Assembly (NCBI GenBank): GCA_017882265.1 | Contig: JADGPW010000125.1 | Coordinates: forward strand, 1 to 38,493 | Source: Chitinophagaceae bacterium | Lineage (GTDB): Bacteria; Bacteroidota; Bacteroidia; Chitinophagales; Chitinophagaceae | Direction of reading: 5' to 3' | DNA: 38,493 bases | In this document: piece after piece, positions 32,325-38,493 of the stretch | How positions within the stretch are numbered: the stretch's first letter is position 1 | Layout: every line of letters starts with the position of its first letter | Notes under the pieces: model-generated | Told to the model about the DNA's origin: nothing | The model's database searches: none | What the model saw: only the letters and a program-made list of their open reading frames with translations | Made by a program: the position numbers and the translations under genes

Positions 32325-32507
32325 CTACTTTTTGAGAGTATCTATCGTAGTAGTTGTTTTAACGGTGGTGTCTTTAACTACGGTAGCAGTGTCTTTCGTA
32401 ACCACTTTTGTAGTGTCGCTTGTTTTTGTTTCGTCAACTTTTTTGCTGCTGTTGTTACAAGCTACAGCGAAGGCAGCGATAGCTAATACTGCAAAGAATT
32501 TTTTCAT
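32325..32507 (-). CDS. Small Thr/Lys-rich lipoprotein
   Basis: The 60-residue product starts MKKFFAVLAIAAFAVACNNS, a lipoprotein signal with cysteine at 17, and the mature part is a low-complexity chain of Thr, Lys, Val and Asp (DTTKVVTKDTATVVKDTT). Such small lipoproteins are common in Bacteroidota and have no assigned role. The ATG at 32507 is chosen because the signal peptide begins there; a longer frame adds 12 residues. A near-consensus TACCTTTT at 32563-32570 may be the -7 element. It has its own terminator. Confidence 0.8.
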   Translation of the reverse strand: MKKFFAVLAIAAFAVACNNSSKKVDETKTSDTTKVVTKDTATVVKDTTVKTTTTIDTLKK

Positions 32508-32642
32508 TTGTTGTGATTTTGTATTTGTTTTGAAATATTTCACTGTTAATACCCCAACCGGTAAAAGGTAACCCGCTTTTAATATTTTTTTTCAGGTGGC
32601 GCAGGGTTACTATTTTTAAAATCCCGTATTAAATAACGGAAT

Positions 32643-33218
32643 GTGAAACCAGCAAACGACGAAAAAGCTTTATTGCAGGGATTAGCCGCCAGTGACAAAA
32701 AGTCCGTGGAAACCATTTACAGGGATAATTATAATATGGTTCAGTCCCTGATAATCAATAACAACGGCTCAGCAGATGATGCCAGGGACATATTCCAGGA
32801 AGCGATGATAGTTCTTTATGAAAAAGTGAGATCCGGGACATTTGAACTTAACTGCCAGATCAAAACCTATGTTTATTCTGTTTGCAGAAGATTGTGGTTA
32901 AAGCGATTACAACAGCTCAACCGCTATTCGTCCCCGATAGAAGACCTGGAAGGAGTAATATCAGTGGAAGAAGAAGTTGAAGAACATGAAAGAAGAAATG
33001 CTGAATTTGAAATGATGGATAAGGCGATCACCGGCCTTGGCGAACCCTGCAAAAGCCTCCTGGAGGCTTATTATCTGCAAAAGCAGAATATGCAGGTCAT
33101 AGCCGCCAATTTTGGCTATACCAATGCCGATAATGCCAAGAACCAGAAATATAAATGCCTTATGCGATTGAAGAAGCTATTTTTTACTCATTATAAAAAC
33201 GGGAACAGTGATGGATGA
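32643..33218 (+). CDS. RNA polymerase sigma factor, ECF subfamily
   Basis: The 191-residue product has sigma region 2 (NYNMVQSLIINNNGSADDAR, DIFQEAMIVLYEKVR) and region 4 (LEAYYLQKQNMQVIAANFGY, KNQKYKCLMRLKKLF). It lacks regions 1 and 3, as ECF sigma factors do. The start is GTG at 32643; an in-frame TAA at 32634 excludes anything longer. Its last eight bases overlap the start of the next gene, which encodes a putative anti-sigma/protease fusion, so the two are likely co-translated and form one regulatory unit. Confidence 0.92.
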   Translation: MKPANDEKALLQGLAASDKKSVETIYRDNYNMVQSLIINNNGSADDARDIFQEAMIVLYEKVRSGTFELNCQIKTYVYSVCRRLWLKRLQQLNRYSSPIEDLEGVISVEEEVEEHERRNAEFEMMDKAITGLGEPCKSLLEAYYLQKQNMQVIAANFGYTNADNAKNQKYKCLMRLKKLFFTHYKNGNSDG

Positions 33219-34314
33219 TATTACCATTTTAGAAACAGTAGAGCGCTATATCCGGGGTGAAATGAACCCCGACGAAAGGTTATTTTTTGAGAACCTGCGA
33301 AAAACGAATACCGATATTGACCAGTTGGTGGTGGAGCATACGCTTTTTCTTCAACAGATGGACCGGTTAGGGGAATGGAAGAAATTCCGTTCTGCGCTGC
33401 ATGATGTACATACCGATCTGGCTGATCAAGGGAAGATCAATTCGGTAAAACAAACCGGTAAAGCCAAAGTACTATACCTCTGGAAACGTTATAAAAGGGT
33501 TGCCGCTATTGCTGCATGTATAGCTGGTATCACTACCCTTATGATCAGCGCCCTGGTTTGGATCTTTTCTCCAAAAACGCCGACGGCCGAATTTGATAAG
33601 CTGAAAGGAAAGATCAATGTGATAGAGGATAAAACAAAAGAACAGGACCGGGAATTAAGTAAAATAAAAAACACGATCAAGGCACCCGTCAACCCCATCG
33701 TGTATACAACCGGCGGCACCGGGTTTATTATTGATACTAAAGGTTACCTGGTAACCAATGCCCACGTGGTGGAAGGCGCTCATAATATTGCTGTGCAAAA
33801 CAGCAAAGGAGATTTCGTGGCAAGAGTTGTTTTTACTGACGTTAAAAAAGATATTGCTATCCTGAAAATAGACGATGAAAGCTTTAAACCTTATTCTTCC
33901 GTCCCCTACAGCATCAGTAAATTATCTGCGGAACTGGCCGACCCCATCTTTACGCTTGGATACCCGCGCAATGAGATCGTATATGGTCAGGGCTACCTGA
34001 GCGCCAAGACCGGATTTAACGGCGACACATTGAGCTGCCAGATAGAGATTGCCGCCAACAGGGGAAACAGCGGTAGCCCGATACTTAACAATAGTGGGGA
34101 AGTTGTTGGGATACTAAATGGCCGTCAAACCAATACCGAAGGATTTGCTTTTGCCATCCAGGCAAAACATATATATTCTGTGCTGGATGAACTAAAGAAA
34201 GACAGTACTTATCAAAAGGTAAAAATATCTTCCAAATCTTCAATAGCCGGTCTCGACCGGAAACAGCAGGTGAAGAAAATTGAAGATTATGTATACCAGG
34301 TAAAAGTAAATTAA
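33211..34314 (+). CDS. Membrane-anchored trypsin-like serine protease with anti-sigma-like N-terminus
   Basis: The 367-residue product has a cytoplasmic N-terminal region (1-95, starting MDDITILETVERYIRGEMNP), resembling the helical N-termini of Bacteroidota anti-sigma factors. One membrane helix follows at about 97-119 (VAAIAACIAGITTLMISALV), then a short coiled coil, then a periplasmic S1C/HtrA-like protease domain from about 165. The triad is visible: His185 (VTNAHVV), Asp214 (KKDIAILKI), Ser287 (GNSGSPIL). No PDZ domain follows. ATG at 33211 is preferred to GTG one codon before. Overlap with the sigma gene suggests it holds the sigma factor and senses envelope stress; that is inference. 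Confidence 0.88.
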   Translation: MDDITILETVERYIRGEMNPDERLFFENLRKTNTDIDQLVVEHTLFLQQMDRLGEWKKFRSALHDVHTDLADQGKINSVKQTGKAKVLYLWKRYKRVAAIAACIAGITTLMISALVWIFSPKTPTAEFDKLKGKINVIEDKTKEQDRELSKIKNTIKAPVNPIVYTTGGTGFIIDTKGYLVTNAHVVEGAHNIAVQNSKGDFVARVVFTDVKKDIAILKIDDESFKPYSSVPYSISKLSAELADPIFTLGYPRNEIVYGQGYLSAKTGFNGDTLSCQIEIAANRGNSGSPILNNSGEVVGILNGRQTNTEGFAFAIQAKHIYSVLDELKKDSTYQKVKISSKSSIAGLDRKQQVKKIEDYVYQVKVN

Positions 34315-34330
34315 TCTGGAATTGATTTAT

Positions 34331-34365
34331 AATGAGCTATCTGTTTAAAGCGGATAGCTTATTTT
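34331..34365. terminator. Terminator between protease and nucleotidyltransferase genes
   Basis: AATGAGCTATCTG pairs with CGGATAGCTTATT (13 bp with minor wobble) across a six-base loop, followed by T-rich sequence. It lies between two converging genes and could serve both strands. Confidence 0.7.
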
Positions 34366-34371
34366 ATCCGG

Positions 34372-35271
34372 TTAAGTCCAGAGTCGTTCAGGATATTCTC
34401 CGTTTTTAACCAATTGCCGCAGGTTTTGCTGTACAAAAGGAGCATCTTCTTTGTAGGTTACCCCGAACCACAAGGAGGTAGTGGGTATCACTTCGATCTT
34501 TCCTCCCTCCTTTATGAATTGATCCGCCACAATAGGGATAAAAAATTCTGATTTAATTTCTTTCCCATGTTGTTGTAAAAAACTGGTAAAGAAATGTTGC
34601 GTATAGGTAAAGAAAGAACGATCGAAGCACCAGAAATTCATGGAAACGGTTGTATGTAATTGAAGTTCTTTAGGCTCCAATCCATCTTCGCAAATGATCA
34701 TATCTCCCCTTTTAGCAATATTTATACGTTCTGTAATAGTAGCCAGGTTCCCATCGGGTCCTAATCCACAAACACCCCTGTTAACCGTACCATGTTCGGA
34801 TAAAGTCCGTTCCAGGTCATACCCAATGATCGCATAGTTATTTTCACTGCAGCGGTTATCTAAAAAGGCAGCGGCATTTTCAAAAGCATCATATCCATAA
34901 AAATCATCCGCATTAATAACGGCAAAGGGTTCGTTAACTACTTCTTTTGCACAAAGTACCGCGTGAGCTGTTCCCCAGGGTTTGGTTCTTTCCGGGGGTA
35001 TATTAAATCCATCGGTAAAGAATTCAAGCTCCTGGTAAACATAAGCTGTTTTAATCCTGCCTTTTAACCTGGGTTCGAATATGGATTTAAAGTTATCTGC
35101 GAATTCCTTACGAATAATAAAAACCACTTTGCCATACCCTGAACGGATAGCATCAAAGATGGAGTAATCCATTATCGTTTCCCCTCGGGGGCCAAAACCT
35201 TCTACCTGTTTCATACTTCCATACCGGGAAGCCATACCAGCAGCTAATATGATCAGTGTGGGTTGTTTCAT
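34372..35271 (-). CDS. Sugar-phosphate nucleotidyltransferase-like protein
   Basis: The 299-residue product starts MKQPTLIILAAGMASRYGSM, the NTP-transferase signature LAAGxxxRxG, and continues with the substrate loop GPRGETIMDYSIFDAIRSG and INADDFYGYDAF. It belongs to the nucleotidyltransferase superfamily; the usual product would be an NDP-sugar. The substrate is not clear, and no polysaccharide genes adjoin. The start at 35271 is preferred to the longer frame at 35319. It is divergent from the next gene. Confidence 0.85.
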   Translation of the reverse strand: MKQPTLIILAAGMASRYGSMKQVEGFGPRGETIMDYSIFDAIRSGYGKVVFIIRKEFADNFKSIFEPRLKGRIKTAYVYQELEFFTDGFNIPPERTKPWGTAHAVLCAKEVVNEPFAVINADDFYGYDAFENAAAFLDNRCSENNYAIIGYDLERTLSEHGTVNRGVCGLGPDGNLATITERINIAKRGDMIICEDGLEPKELQLHTTVSMNFWCFDRSFFTYTQHFFTSFLQQHGKEIKSEFFIPIVADQFIKEGGKIEVIPTTSLWFGVTYKEDAPFVQQNLRQLVKNGEYPERLWT

Positions 35272-35334
35272 TGTTTTTTTAGAATGGCAGGATGAAATTA
35301 AAGTAAATTCGCCACGCACCTTATTCTATTTTGC

Positions 35335-36225
35335 ATGCCCGAATTAAACTTTACTGACCTTTCAAGCGAAAAGTTATCCCTTCCTTTATTCATTGAAAAA
35401 GAAATAAGCGTTGATGTACTGCGGTTAGATAGAATCCATCCCTATATTTCAGGTAACAAGTGGTTCAAACTGCGCTATTACCTGGAAGAAGCAAAGAAAG
35501 CAGGTAAAACATCCATTGTTACCTATGGAGGAGCCTGGTCGAATCACCTGCTGGCCACGGCAGCAGCCTGTAAAATGAATGATCTTGATTCGGTGGGTAT
35601 AATCCGGGGTGAAAAGTCCGGTACACTATCGCCCATACTGCTCAAGGCAAAGGAGCTGGGAATGCGATTCGTATTTATAAGCCGGGAAGAGTACCGCAGG
35701 AAGATTATTCCCCATGCATTAAATACTGATGAACACTTCCTGGTGGATGAGGGCGGCTATGGTTATCCGGGAGCAAAAGGAGCGGCTACCATTCTTGAAT
35801 ATTGCCAAAAAGAAACTTATACGCATATTGGCTGCGCAGCGGGCACCGGAACCACCATGGCGGGGTTAATCTCTAACGCATCGCCTTCTACCCGGGTGAT
35901 GGGTATCAGCGTCCTGAAGAATAATGTGGAACTCGAAGAAAAAGTAAAGGCATTACTCCCGGATAGTAAATGGAATTATCAATTCATTCATGATTACCAT
36001 TTCGGGGGTTATGCAAAGTACAAACCGGAGCTTATTGAATTCATGAATGAATTTTACCGGCAGACAAATATTCCAACGGATTTTGTATATACCGGAAAAT
36101 TATTTTTTGCTGTCATGGATCTTATCAGGGATAATTTCTTTAACCCATACGCCAAATTATTGATCGTTCATAGCGGAGGATTGCATGGCAATACATCACT
36201 AAGTAAAGGAACGTTAATATTTTAG
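35335..36225 (+). CDS. PLP-dependent D-cysteine desulfhydrase / ACC deaminase family enzyme
   Basis: The 296-residue product is a fold-type II PLP enzyme. It has the PLP-lysine motif SGNKWFKLRY (Lys42), VTYGGAWSNHLLATAAACK, and a glycine-rich phosphate loop CAAGTGTTMAGL. Family members deaminate ACC or D-cysteine; which substrate is used here cannot be decided. Length is a little shorter than typical (~320-340). The ATG at 35335 follows CTATTTTGC, a near -7 element only four bases before it, so the transcript may be nearly leaderless. Confidence 0.87.
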   Translation: MPELNFTDLSSEKLSLPLFIEKEISVDVLRLDRIHPYISGNKWFKLRYYLEEAKKAGKTSIVTYGGAWSNHLLATAAACKMNDLDSVGIIRGEKSGTLSPILLKAKELGMRFVFISREEYRRKIIPHALNTDEHFLVDEGGYGYPGAKGAATILEYCQKETYTHIGCAAGTGTTMAGLISNASPSTRVMGISVLKNNVELEEKVKALLPDSKWNYQFIHDYHFGGYAKYKPELIEFMNEFYRQTNIPTDFVYTGKLFFAVMDLIRDNFFNPYAKLLIVHSGGLHGNTSLSKGTLIF

Positions 36226-36244
36226 TTTTTTTCTGAGGCTACAC

Positions 36245-36252
36245 TATCTTTG
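36245..36252 (+). promoter_or_regulatory. Promoter -7 element before the secreted hypothetical gene
   Basis: TATCTTTG is an exact TANNTTTG. It lies 64 bases before the ATG at 36317 and only two bases before a small ORF at 36255. Confidence 0.6.
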
Positions 36253-36254
36253 TC

Positions 36255-36320
36255 ATGACCGATAAAAGAATCCCTGTCTACCGACCAGGCAGGCAATCCT
36301 TTTTCGAAGTTACGGTATGA
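36255..36320 (+). CDS. Possible 21-codon leader ORF coupled to the next gene
   Basis: ATG at 36255 opens a frame of 21 codons (MTDKRIPVYRPGRQSFFEVT and one more) ending in TGA at 36318-36320, which overlaps the ATG of the following gene (ATGA). The position just after a good -7 element would make it leaderless. Part is encoded by a palindrome (CCTGTCT/AGGCAGG, 36273-36293), so it may be a chance frame. Confidence 0.22.
   Translation: MTDKRIPVYRPGRQSFFEVTV
36273..36293. repeat. Palindromic element upstream of the secreted hypothetical gene
   Basis: CCTGTCT and AGGCAGG pair in six of seven positions around ACCGACC. It lies in the leader of the gene at 36317. Confidence 0.55.
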
Positions 36321-37024
36321 AAAAACTGGGCCTGTTTCTGCTCCTATTTGCTATTTCGTCCTGCAAAATATTGCAGGCCCAGGATACACTTCCCAGGTTT
36401 TCGTTGAAGAATGTGGGCAATAACCGGATCATCATTGGTTGGACGAATAATTTTTCCACGATCAGGCAGATCAGTATCCAACGTTCATTCGATAGTCTGA
36501 ATAATTTCAAAACCATTCTAACCGTCCCCGATCCCAGCACACCGCAAAATGGATATGTGGATACAAAAGCCGTAAATGATCACATGTTTTACCGTATTTA
36601 TGTAATGCTGGACAAAGGGATTTACCTTTTCAGTGAAGCCAAAAAACCCGTACCAGACAGCCTGGACCATACCGCGATAACCAATAATAAAATAGATAAT
36701 CCTTACCGGATCGATTCCATTGGTATGCCCAATCCCGGCAACAAAAATAGACCTAACAACACTTTTCTTCCGTCCCTTTACGTATATACCAATAAAGACG
36801 GATATGTACGCATCAGCCTTCCTGATAAGGAAAAGGCAAAGAAATATTCTATTAAATTCTTTGAAGAAGACGGGTCCTTCATGTTCGAACTAAAAGATAT
36901 TAAAGAACGCGATTTCAAAATTGATAAGGCCGACTTTTATCATGCCGGATGGTTCCTGTTTGAATTATATGAAGATGGTAAACTGCTGGAAAAGCATAAG
37001 TTTTACCTGGAGAAGGAATTTTAG
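36317..37024 (+). CDS. Secreted hypothetical protein with possible T9SS-type C-terminal domain
   Basis: The 235-residue product starts MKKLGLFLLLFAISSCKILQ, a signal peptide; Cys16 might be a lipidation site but the lipobox is weak. Residues ~30-110 look like a fibronectin-III-like beta domain (ISIQRSFDSLNNF, FYRIYVMLDKGIYLFSEAKK). The last ~60 residues (YSIKFFEEDGSFMFELKDI, then AGWFLFELYEDGKLLEKHKF) resemble the beta-strand pattern of type IX secretion sorting domains, without the full set of conserved residues. Function is unknown. It converges on lipB, with no clear terminator in the 52-base gap. Confidence 0.7.
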   Translation: MKKLGLFLLLFAISSCKILQAQDTLPRFSLKNVGNNRIIIGWTNNFSTIRQISIQRSFDSLNNFKTILTVPDPSTPQNGYVDTKAVNDHMFYRIYVMLDKGIYLFSEAKKPVPDSLDHTAITNNKIDNPYRIDSIGMPNPGNKNRPNNTFLPSLYVYTNKDGYVRISLPDKEKAKKYSIKFFEEDGSFMFELKDIKERDFKIDKADFYHAGWFLFELYEDGKLLEKHKFYLEKEF

Positions 37025-37076
37025 GGAATGGTTTACCCGATAGCCCTGAGTCAATCGAAAGATACAATATCAGTTT

Positions 37077-37838
37077 TTAGTCCTCACACAACCTGGCATT
37101 GAATACTTCTTCAAAACTCTTTTTTATCTTTCCTTTTACTTCTTGTATATCGACAGTGTCGCCTAATTCCTTTTCCAGTGACGTAACCTGTTTGTTAATG
37201 ATGCCACAGGGAATGATATCGTTGAAATAAGAAAGATCGGTATTGACATTAAACGCAAACCCATGCATCGTGATCCAACGACTGCACCGGACGCCGATGG
37301 CACAGATCTTTCTTTCTTTTCCAGGCACTCCCGGATCGATCCACACCCCTGTTTCGCCCGGGGAACGATCCCCCTTAATGCCATAGCCAGCCATCGTGGA
37401 AATGATGACCTCCTCCAGGTTGCGGAGATACCTGCCTATATCTGTATAAAATTTTTCCAAGTCAAGGATCGGGTAACCAACCACCTGCTGCGGCCCATGA
37501 AAAGTGATATCGCCGCCCCGATTGGTGCGGAAGAATTCGATTCCTTTTGCTGAACGCATTTGTTCATTGATCAGCATGTTTTCAATATTACCACTTTTAC
37601 CCAATGTATATACAGGCGGGTGCTCCACGAAGAGGAGATAGTGGACAGTCGGCAGCCGGCAGTCGGCAGTCGACAGTCTGTTGTCCACAACCTCATGCTT
37701 ATTTTGAAGGAAAGGCTCCTTGCTGAAGGCTGCCGATTTGATCTTCACATTCTCCTGTAATAACTTTTCCTGGTAATCCCATGCGGTTTTATAATCGATA
37801 AGACCAAGGTCCTTAAATATAATTTGCTGTTTATTCAT
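37077..37838 (-). CDS. lipB: Octanoyltransferase LipB with a repeat-derived insert
   Basis: LipB transfers octanoyl from acyl carrier protein to lipoyl domains. The 253-residue product has RGGDITFHGPQQVVGYPILD, Lys177 in KICAIGVRC and the catalytic Cys211 in IIPCGI. ATG at 37838 gives MNKQQIIFKDLGLIDYKTAW, the expected N-terminus. Residues ~50-65 (VDNRLSTADCRLPT), before HYLLFVEHPPVYTLGKSG, are encoded by a CAGTCGG heptamer array and are not expected in LipB. They fall in a variable loop and keep the frame. Confidence 0.95.
   Translation of the reverse strand: MNKQQIIFKDLGLIDYKTAWDYQEKLLQENVKIKSAAFSKEPFLQNKHEVVDNRLSTADCRLPTVHYLLFVEHPPVYTLGKSGNIENMLINEQMRSAKGIEFFRTNRGGDITFHGPQQVVGYPILDLEKFYTDIGRYLRNLEEVIISTMAGYGIKGDRSPGETGVWIDPGVPGKERKICAIGVRCSRWITMHGFAFNVNTDLSYFNDIIPCGIINKQVTSLEKELGDTVDIQEVKGKIKKSFEEVFNARLCED
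37641..37688. repeat. 7-bp tandem repeat in frame within lipB
   Basis: Heptamers CAGTCGG, CAGCCGG, CAGTCGG, CAGTCGA, CAGTCTG occupy 37646-37680, flanked by GTGGACA (37641) and TGTCCAC (37682), a perfect 7-bp inverted pair. The total of 48 bases is a multiple of three. Confidence 0.9.
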
Positions 37839-37865
37839 TCCGATGGTGTTATAAAGATTTGAGAT

Positions 37866-37937
37866 CATTGAACATTAAGCGTTGAGCATAAAAAATTGAT
37901 TATTTCAATATTCAATGCTCAACGTTCAATATTCAAA
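37866..37937. repeat. Paired 7-bp repeat arrays between lipB and rluD-like gene
   Basis: Left: CATTGAA, CATTAAG, CGTTGAG, CATAAAA (37866-37893). Right: TTTCAAT, ATTCAAT, GCTCAAC, GTTCAAT, ATTCAAA (37903-37937). The right array is the approximate complement of the left (19 of 22 bases over the core). It lies in the divergent promoter region. Confidence 0.82.
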
Positions 37938-38000
37938 GGCTAAATCCTATCCAAATAATATAATATTGGAAAGCAAATTTACCAACAAAACCTCTTCCTT

Positions 38001-38008
38001 TACCTTTG
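38001..38008 (+). promoter_or_regulatory. Promoter -7 element for the rluD-like gene
   Basis: TACCTTTG, an exact TANNTTTG, ends seven bases before the ATG at 38016. Transcription would start at or within a few bases of the start codon, giving a leaderless or nearly leaderless mRNA. Confidence 0.65.
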
Positions 38009-38015
38009 CCCATCT

Positions 38016-38493
38016 ATGCAAGATGAATTACCTTCAAATGGCCCGGATGTACTGGATAATAATGACGACCTGTATGAAAGATTTGCCCTTACGGTCGACA
38101 AGGGACAGGAACCGTTACGGATTGACAAATTCCTGGTAAACCGTATTGAAAGCGCCACCCGGAATAAAGTGCAAAAAGCCATCCAGGCCGGTATGGTGCT
38201 TGTCAATGGTAATGAAATAAAACCCAACTATAAGATAAGGCCCCTGGATGCCATCATTGTCTATTCGGACATGAGTCCCGATGAAACGGCTGTGGTTCCT
38301 GAGAAAATGGACCTGAATATTATTTTTGAAGATGCTGACCTGATGATCATCAATAAACCGGCCGGCATGGTCGTGCACCCCGGAAGTGGCAATTATTCCG
38401 GTACCCTGTTGAATGGTGTGGCTTATTACCTGAGGGAACAAAACCCGGCTATTTCGGAGGAACTTTTACCGAGATTCGGGTTGGTACACCGAA
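38016..38493 (+). CDS. RluA/RluD-family pseudouridine synthase, N-terminal part
   Basis: The frame runs off the window end. It starts MQDELPSNGPDVLDNNDDLY, then an S4 RNA-binding domain (LRIDKFLVNRIESATRNKVQ, VLVNGNEIKPNYKIRPLD), then the start of the pseudouridine synthase domain (IIFEDADLMIINKPAGMVVH, PRFGLVHR). The catalytic aspartate of the HRLD/HRID motif falls just past the edge. S4 plus synthase domain fits RluD, which modifies 23S rRNA. It is about 159 residues so far, near half of a typical protein. Confidence 0.93.
   Translation, partial: MQDELPSNGPDVLDNNDDLYERFALTVDKGQEPLRIDKFLVNRIESATRNKVQKAIQAGMVLVNGNEIKPNYKIRPLDAIIVYSDMSPDETAVVPEKMDLNIIFEDADLMIINKPAGMVVHPGSGNYSGTLLNGVAYYLREQNPAISEELLPRFGLVHR

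Overview
The window looks like chromosomal DNA from a Bacteroidota bacterium, most likely of the Chitinophagaceae or a near relative. Four things point there. The ribosomal proteins are of Bacteroidota type. Promoters match the Bacteroidota consensus (TANNTTTG at -7), often only a few bases before the start codon. Shine-Dalgarno sequences are essentially absent. DAHP synthase is fused to an AroQ chorismate mutase. No tRNA, rRNA, insertion sequence, phage gene or CRISPR array was seen.

Layout. (1) 1-10967, minus strand: the S10-spc-alpha ribosomal operon from rpsJ to rplO, running into the first codons of secY, in canonical order and with a good promoter before rpsJ. (2) 11085-14191: a divergent pair, a secreted right-handed beta-helix protein with a PA14-like tail and a flippase-like membrane protein. 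The pair separates rpsJ from fusA. (3) 14404-16716: fusA with its own promoter and terminator, followed by an in-frame duplicated copy of its last codons. (4) 17001-21593: a cupin protein, an OmpA-family porin broken at an A10 tract, an L,D-transpeptidase lipoprotein and a divergent VanX-type dipeptidase. (5) 21588-29524, minus strand: an aromatic amino acid cluster (aminotransferase, tyrA, a TlpA-like thioredoxin, DAHP synthase/chorismate mutase, aroB, aroA, aroC, DUF952 protein). (6) 29792-31486: a DEAD-box RNA helicase preceded by a repeat-rich 838-base gap. (7) 32325-34314: a small lipoprotein, then an ECF sigma factor overlapping a membrane protein that joins a cytoplasmic anti-sigma-like region to a periplasmic trypsin-like protease. 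(8) 34372-38493: a nucleotidyltransferase, a PLP desulfhydrase/deaminase-like enzyme, a secreted hypothetical protein, lipB, and the start of an RluD-type pseudouridine synthase.

The most unusual feature is the non-coding DNA. Many spacers, including those inside the ribosomal operon, hold degenerate tandem arrays with a 7-bp period. The heptamer differs from site to site, and an array is often followed by its own reverse complement. One gap uses an 11-bp period instead. A second class is made of GC-rich palindromes. Members of both classes also lie in frame inside genes: a heptamer array in lipB, palindromes in aroA (two) and the aminotransferase, and a heptamer array that supplies the aminotransferase stop codon. 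A palindrome also separates the two copies of the fusA tail. This resembles the protein-coding palindromic elements of Rickettsia and the heptameric STRR repeats of cyanobacteria, and is the best candidate here for an undescribed system.
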